Positions 61,574-64,000 of a stretch of DNA of 64,000 bases are shown here, one piece after another. Location: positions 1,428,839 to 1,492,838 of the forward strand of contig NZ_KB890024.1 in NCBI RefSeq assembly GCF_000372965.1, given 5' to 3'. The notes beneath the pieces are model-generated. The model did not search any database. It was given only the letters and a program-made list of their open reading frames with translations, and was not told the origin of the DNA. This DNA is from Hoeflea sp. 108. GTDB lineage: Bacteria > Pseudomonadota > Alphaproteobacteria > Rhizobiales > Rhizobiaceae. The stretch's first letter is position 1. Every line of letters begins with the position of its first letter. The translations under genes and the position numbers were made by a program.

Positions 61574-61651
61574 TTTTCCTCGTCTTTCCTTCAATATCAC
61601 CAGCGCCGGGCAGGCGCGGCCGCCCGGTGACAGGCGCTGGGTGTAGGCGCG

Positions 61652-61780
61652 CTACTTGCCCGCAAGCTCATGGTCGAACGGCATCGAGTCGAGATTGAGT
61701 CCGTCGTAAAACCATCGGGCGCGATCGGGCCAGGCCCCTGATGCATCCCTGCCACACTGTATCGCTCTCGACATTCCCAT
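61652..61780 (-). CDS. Candidate 42-residue small protein upstream of mccB
   Basis: A frame from ATG 61780 (or 61774) to TAG 61652 encodes MGMSRAIQCGRDASGAWPDR and ends DGLNLDSMPFDHELAGK. The last half uses codons typical of real genes here. It lies on the same strand as mccB, 78 nt upstream. The ribosome site is weak, and I know no family. It may be a small protein or the leader of the mccB transcript. Confidence 0.4.
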   Translation of the reverse strand: MGMSRAIQCGRDASGAWPDRARWFYDGLNLDSMPFDHELAGK

Positions 61781-61852
61781 GCGTCAACATGACTTGCGTC
61801 CTGCAATCCCTGCGACTATGTAGCCCGCCCATTCAACCCAAGGAGGTCTGTC

Positions 61853-61999
61853 ATGTCAGCGCGATCGAAATCGACACATTCCGTGCCGGTTGTCGCTTTG
61901 CGCCCGGCTGACAGGTTCTCGATGAGGTTGAACGGCTATGGCACGTTCCAGAATAAGGCGCCGGCACGAAGCCGAGCGCGAACGAATTGCTGCTTATGA
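61853..61999 (+). CDS. Candidate 48-residue leader peptide overlapping the PcfJ-domain gene
   Basis: ATG 61853 is preceded by AAGGAGG with a 6-nt gap, the strongest ribosome binding site in this area. The frame starts MSARSKSTHSVPVVALRPAD and ends at 61999, overlapping the first 62 nt of the next gene in another frame. The second half has lower coding quality. It may be a coupled leader peptide, or the AAGGAGG may simply drive reinitiation at 61938. Confidence 0.35.
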   Translation: MSARSKSTHSVPVVALRPADRFSMRLNGYGTFQNKAPARSRARTNCCL

Positions 62000-63089
62000 A
62001 GCGACGCTCAGGCAGGTCGTCCGACCGCTTCGCCAGCCGCCCGATTTCAAGCGGGCGCTGGACGAGGCGTTCGCCGGCTTTGGCAACGCCATCCGCCACC
62101 GCGACGCCTGGCATCCGCAGCTCAAGACGCGTGACCCCGGACGGCTGCGGCTGGCTGCCGCGCGCCATCTTTTCGCGGTCTACCCCGTGGCGGCACATCT
62201 CGAGCACATCTGGCTCGACGGCGGCGGCCTCGACGCCAACGAGATCAGGCTGCGCAAGCGCTGGTATGTCGCCGCGGCCGGCGGACAGTCGCTGTACAAG
62301 GCCGGCGCCGGCGAGTGGCTGACGCGCAAGGAGGTCCATTGCTTCCTCAACCCGCCGGCGGTGCTCGACTTCTGCGAGACCTTCTGGCTGGCGATCGCAC
62401 GCACCTATGCCGACGATCTCGGCGTCGCCCAGCGCATTGCCCGATCGAAGATCTCGCGCACGCCGAGAGGCGAGCTTGCCTTTTGGCGGGAGGCGGCGCG
62501 CTTCTTTGTCGTCAATCCGCTGCCGGTCGAAGAGATCGACGACCTCTGCGACTATCTCGCGGCGCGTCTCGAGCGCGACCGGCAATACAGCCTGCGCGGG
62601 CGCACGCTGGCCTCGCTGGAGCGCCAGATGCGGGACTGGCACCGTGACATCGCGATGGTCGCCCGCATCAGGGCTGCCCAACGGCAGGCCGAGATCCGGC
62701 GAGGCAGCAATGGTCAGGACGAAGGCGGCTGGGCCGGCTCGCCGCTTGCCAACTGGTCCTGGCGTCCAAGCGACAGAAAGGCCAGCACCCGTGGCGAGGA
62801 GTTCGCGGTGGTGCAGATCACCAAGGCGGACGACCTCGTCGCCGAAAGCCGAGCCATGCATCACTGCGTCTGGACCTATGCCGCAAAATGCATCGCCGGC
62901 CATGCCTCCATCTGGTCGTTGCGGCGGAAGGGCGTCGGTCGGGCGGATCGCATGCTGACGATCGAGCTCGACCCGCGCAACCGCGCCGTCCAGGTCCGCG
63001 GCTTCGGCAACCGGACGGCCAGGCAGGACGAACTGCAGATTCTTGGGCGCTGGGCGCAGGCGAGGGGGGTGACGCTTGTCGAGCATTGA
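61938..63089 (+). CDS. PcfJ-domain protein
   Basis: A 383-residue soluble, Arg-rich protein. The C-terminal part fits the PcfJ domain: EFAVVQITKADDLVAESRAM, HHCVWTYAAKCIAGHASIWS, then RMLTIELDPRNRAVQVRGFG and NRTARQDELQILGRWAQARG. The N-terminal 250 residues are helical with no family I recognise. PcfJ is named from an enterococcal conjugative plasmid protein; function is unknown. It sits between ivd and mccB on the opposite strand, an unexpected place. GAGG at about 61923 is its own possible ribosome site. Confidence 0.75.
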   Translation: MARSRIRRRHEAERERIAAYEATLRQVVRPLRQPPDFKRALDEAFAGFGNAIRHRDAWHPQLKTRDPGRLRLAAARHLFAVYPVAAHLEHIWLDGGGLDANEIRLRKRWYVAAAGGQSLYKAGAGEWLTRKEVHCFLNPPAVLDFCETFWLAIARTYADDLGVAQRIARSKISRTPRGELAFWREAARFFVVNPLPVEEIDDLCDYLAARLERDRQYSLRGRTLASLERQMRDWHRDIAMVARIRAAQRQAEIRRGSNGQDEGGWAGSPLANWSWRPSDRKASTRGEEFAVVQITKADDLVAESRAMHHCVWTYAAKCIAGHASIWSLRRKGVGRADRMLTIELDPRNRAVQVRGFGNRTARQDELQILGRWAQARGVTLVEH

Positions 63090-63121
63090 AAATCAGCCCT
63101 GCGCGGCATTGTCGCGCAGGG

Positions 63122-64000
63122 TCACTCCCCCATGATCTCGCGACCGATCAGCCAGCGCCTGATCTCGCTTGTGCCGGCGCCGATCTCGTAGAGCTTGGCG
63201 TCGCGCAGCAGCCGGCCTGTCGGATAGTCGTTGATGTAGCCATTGCCGCCGAGCAACTGAATTGCATCCAGCGCCATCAGCGTTGCCTTTTCGGCGGCAA
63301 ACAGCACGCATCCGGCGGCGTCCTTGCGTGTCGTCTGGCCGCGGTCGCAGGCGGCGGCGACGGCGTAGACATAGGCGCGCGCCGCATTCATCGTCGAATA
63401 CATGTCGGCGAGCTTGCCCTGCACCAGCTGGAATTCTCCGATCGGCTGGCCGAACTGCTTGCGGTCATGCACATAAGGTACGGCAACGTCCAAACACGCC
63501 GCCATGATGCCGATCGGCCCGCCGGCCAGCACCACGCGCTCATAGTCCAGGCCCGACATCAGCACTTCGACGCCGCTGCCTTCCTGGTGCAGCACGTTTT
63601 CGAACGGCACCTCGACATTGTCGAACACCAGCTCGCCGGTGTTGGAGCCGCGCATGCCGAGCTTGTCGAGCTTCTGGGCGACCGAAAAGCCCTTCATCGT
63701 CTTTTCGACAATAAAGGCAGTGATGCCGCGCGACTTCCGGTCGGGGTCGGTCTTCGCATAGACCACCAGCGTGTCGGCGTCCGGCCCGTTGGTGATCCAC
63801 ATCTTCGAGCCGTTCAGCACATAGGCGTCATTGTGCTTCTCGGCGCGGAGCCGCATCGACACGACATCCGAACCCGAGCCGCTTTCCGACATGGCGAGCG
63901 CGCCGACATTCTCGCCCGAGCATAGTTTTGGCAGGTACTTCGCCTTCTGCTCCGCCGTGCCCCAACGCTTGATCTGGTTGACGCAGAGGTTCGAATGCGC
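63122..64000 (-). CDS. ivd: Isovaleryl-CoA dehydrogenase, N-terminus cut by window edge
   Basis: The last 292 residues of an acyl-CoA dehydrogenase are present; the frame continues past 64000. ALAMSESGSGSDVVSMRLRA and YVLNGSKMWITNGPDADTLV are the FAD-site motifs. LMSGLDYERVVLAGGPIGIM carries the catalytic Glu at the position special to isovaleryl-CoA dehydrogenases (the human enzyme reads GLDLERLVLAGG). RKQFGQPIGEFQLVQGKLAD and YEIGAGTSEIRRWLIGRE complete it. It oxidises isovaleryl-CoA to methylcrotonyl-CoA, the substrate of MccAB, passing electrons to ETF. Confidence 0.93.
   Translation of the reverse strand, partial: AHSNLCVNQIKRWGTAEQKAKYLPKLCSGENVGALAMSESGSGSDVVSMRLRAEKHNDAYVLNGSKMWITNGPDADTLVVYAKTDPDRKSRGITAFIVEKTMKGFSVAQKLDKLGMRGSNTGELVFDNVEVPFENVLHQEGSGVEVLMSGLDYERVVLAGGPIGIMAACLDVAVPYVHDRKQFGQPIGEFQLVQGKLADMYSTMNAARAYVYAVAAACDRGQTTRKDAAGCVLFAAEKATLMALDAIQLLGGNGYINDYPTGRLLRDAKLYEIGAGTSEIRRWLIGREIMGE

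Overview
The base composition (high GC, strong G/C third positions) and gene content point to an alphaproteobacterium of the Hyphomicrobiales, most like Mesorhizobium, Aminobacter or another Phyllobacteriaceae member. The marker features are a Ros/MucR regulator, a FeuN-FeuP-FeuQ module, a cycHJKL-degP cluster, a glnE-pleC neighbourhood, paired DUF1254/DUF1214 proteins and typical rhizobial intergenic palindromes. This placement comes from recognising families. No 16S gene, tRNA, CRISPR array, prophage or insertion sequence was found. The window reads as chromosomal core with a few accessory genes.

Layout. 1-0.3 kb: start of oligopeptidase B (minus, cut by the edge). 0.4-6.8 kb: an SH3-like exported protein and the complete seven-gene Mrp cation/proton antiporter operon. 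7-9 kb: MucR, a frameshifted remnant that looks like a DUF6456 gene, SufE and DUF5330. 9.5-15 kb: a membrane histidine kinase overlapping a peptidoglycan-binding protein gene, then DUF1491, DUF2336, a short conserved protein and the DUF1254/DUF1214 pair. 15-20.8 kb: penicillin-binding protein 1A, FeuN-FeuP-FeuQ and a lipoprotein. 20.9-35 kb: cytochrome c maturation genes ccmI-ccmE-ccmF-ccmH, DegP, a second two-component pair, GlnE, a four-EF-hand protein and a PleC-like kinase. 35-43.5 kb: aminopeptidase N, a lone molybdopterin-binding oxidoreductase subunit, a drug/metabolite transporter, a Stealth-type phosphotransferase and an MmyB-like regulator divergent from a four-helix membrane protein. 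43.5-56.5 kb: a uracil-DNA glycosylase, ETF-quinone oxidoreductase, AMP nucleosidase, several small exported proteins, GST, DUF2147, a Sel1-like protein, DUF1353, a LivK-type binding protein, a 1-Cys peroxiredoxin and a YitT protein. 56.6-64 kb: leucine/isovalerate catabolism (isovaleryl-CoA dehydrogenase and both methylcrotonyl-CoA carboxylase subunits), interleaved with a macrodomain protein, a DHFR-like reductase and a PcfJ-domain protein.

How the genes connect. ETF-QO passes electrons from acyl-CoA dehydrogenases such as the isovaleryl-CoA dehydrogenase at the right edge into the quinone pool. A perfect 14-bp palindrome lies in the putative promoter spacer of ETF-QO, and a copy with identical arms lies upstream of the DUF2147 gene, so these may share a LiuR-like regulator. 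Envelope functions dominate elsewhere: PBP1A, DegP, FeuNPQ (periplasmic glucan/osmotic adaptation in Sinorhizobium), the PleC-like kinase and the peptidoglycan-binding protein.

I did not find a clearly novel multigene defence or mobile system. The best leads are local: a kinase (FeuQ) with no usable ATG/GTG/TTG before its first membrane helix, the frameshifted DUF6456-like remnant, the paired TTACG-N4-CGTAA operators, three short unannotated-type genes (56, 42 and 48 codons), a heptad-built hairpin, and a PcfJ-domain gene inside the leucine-degradation region.
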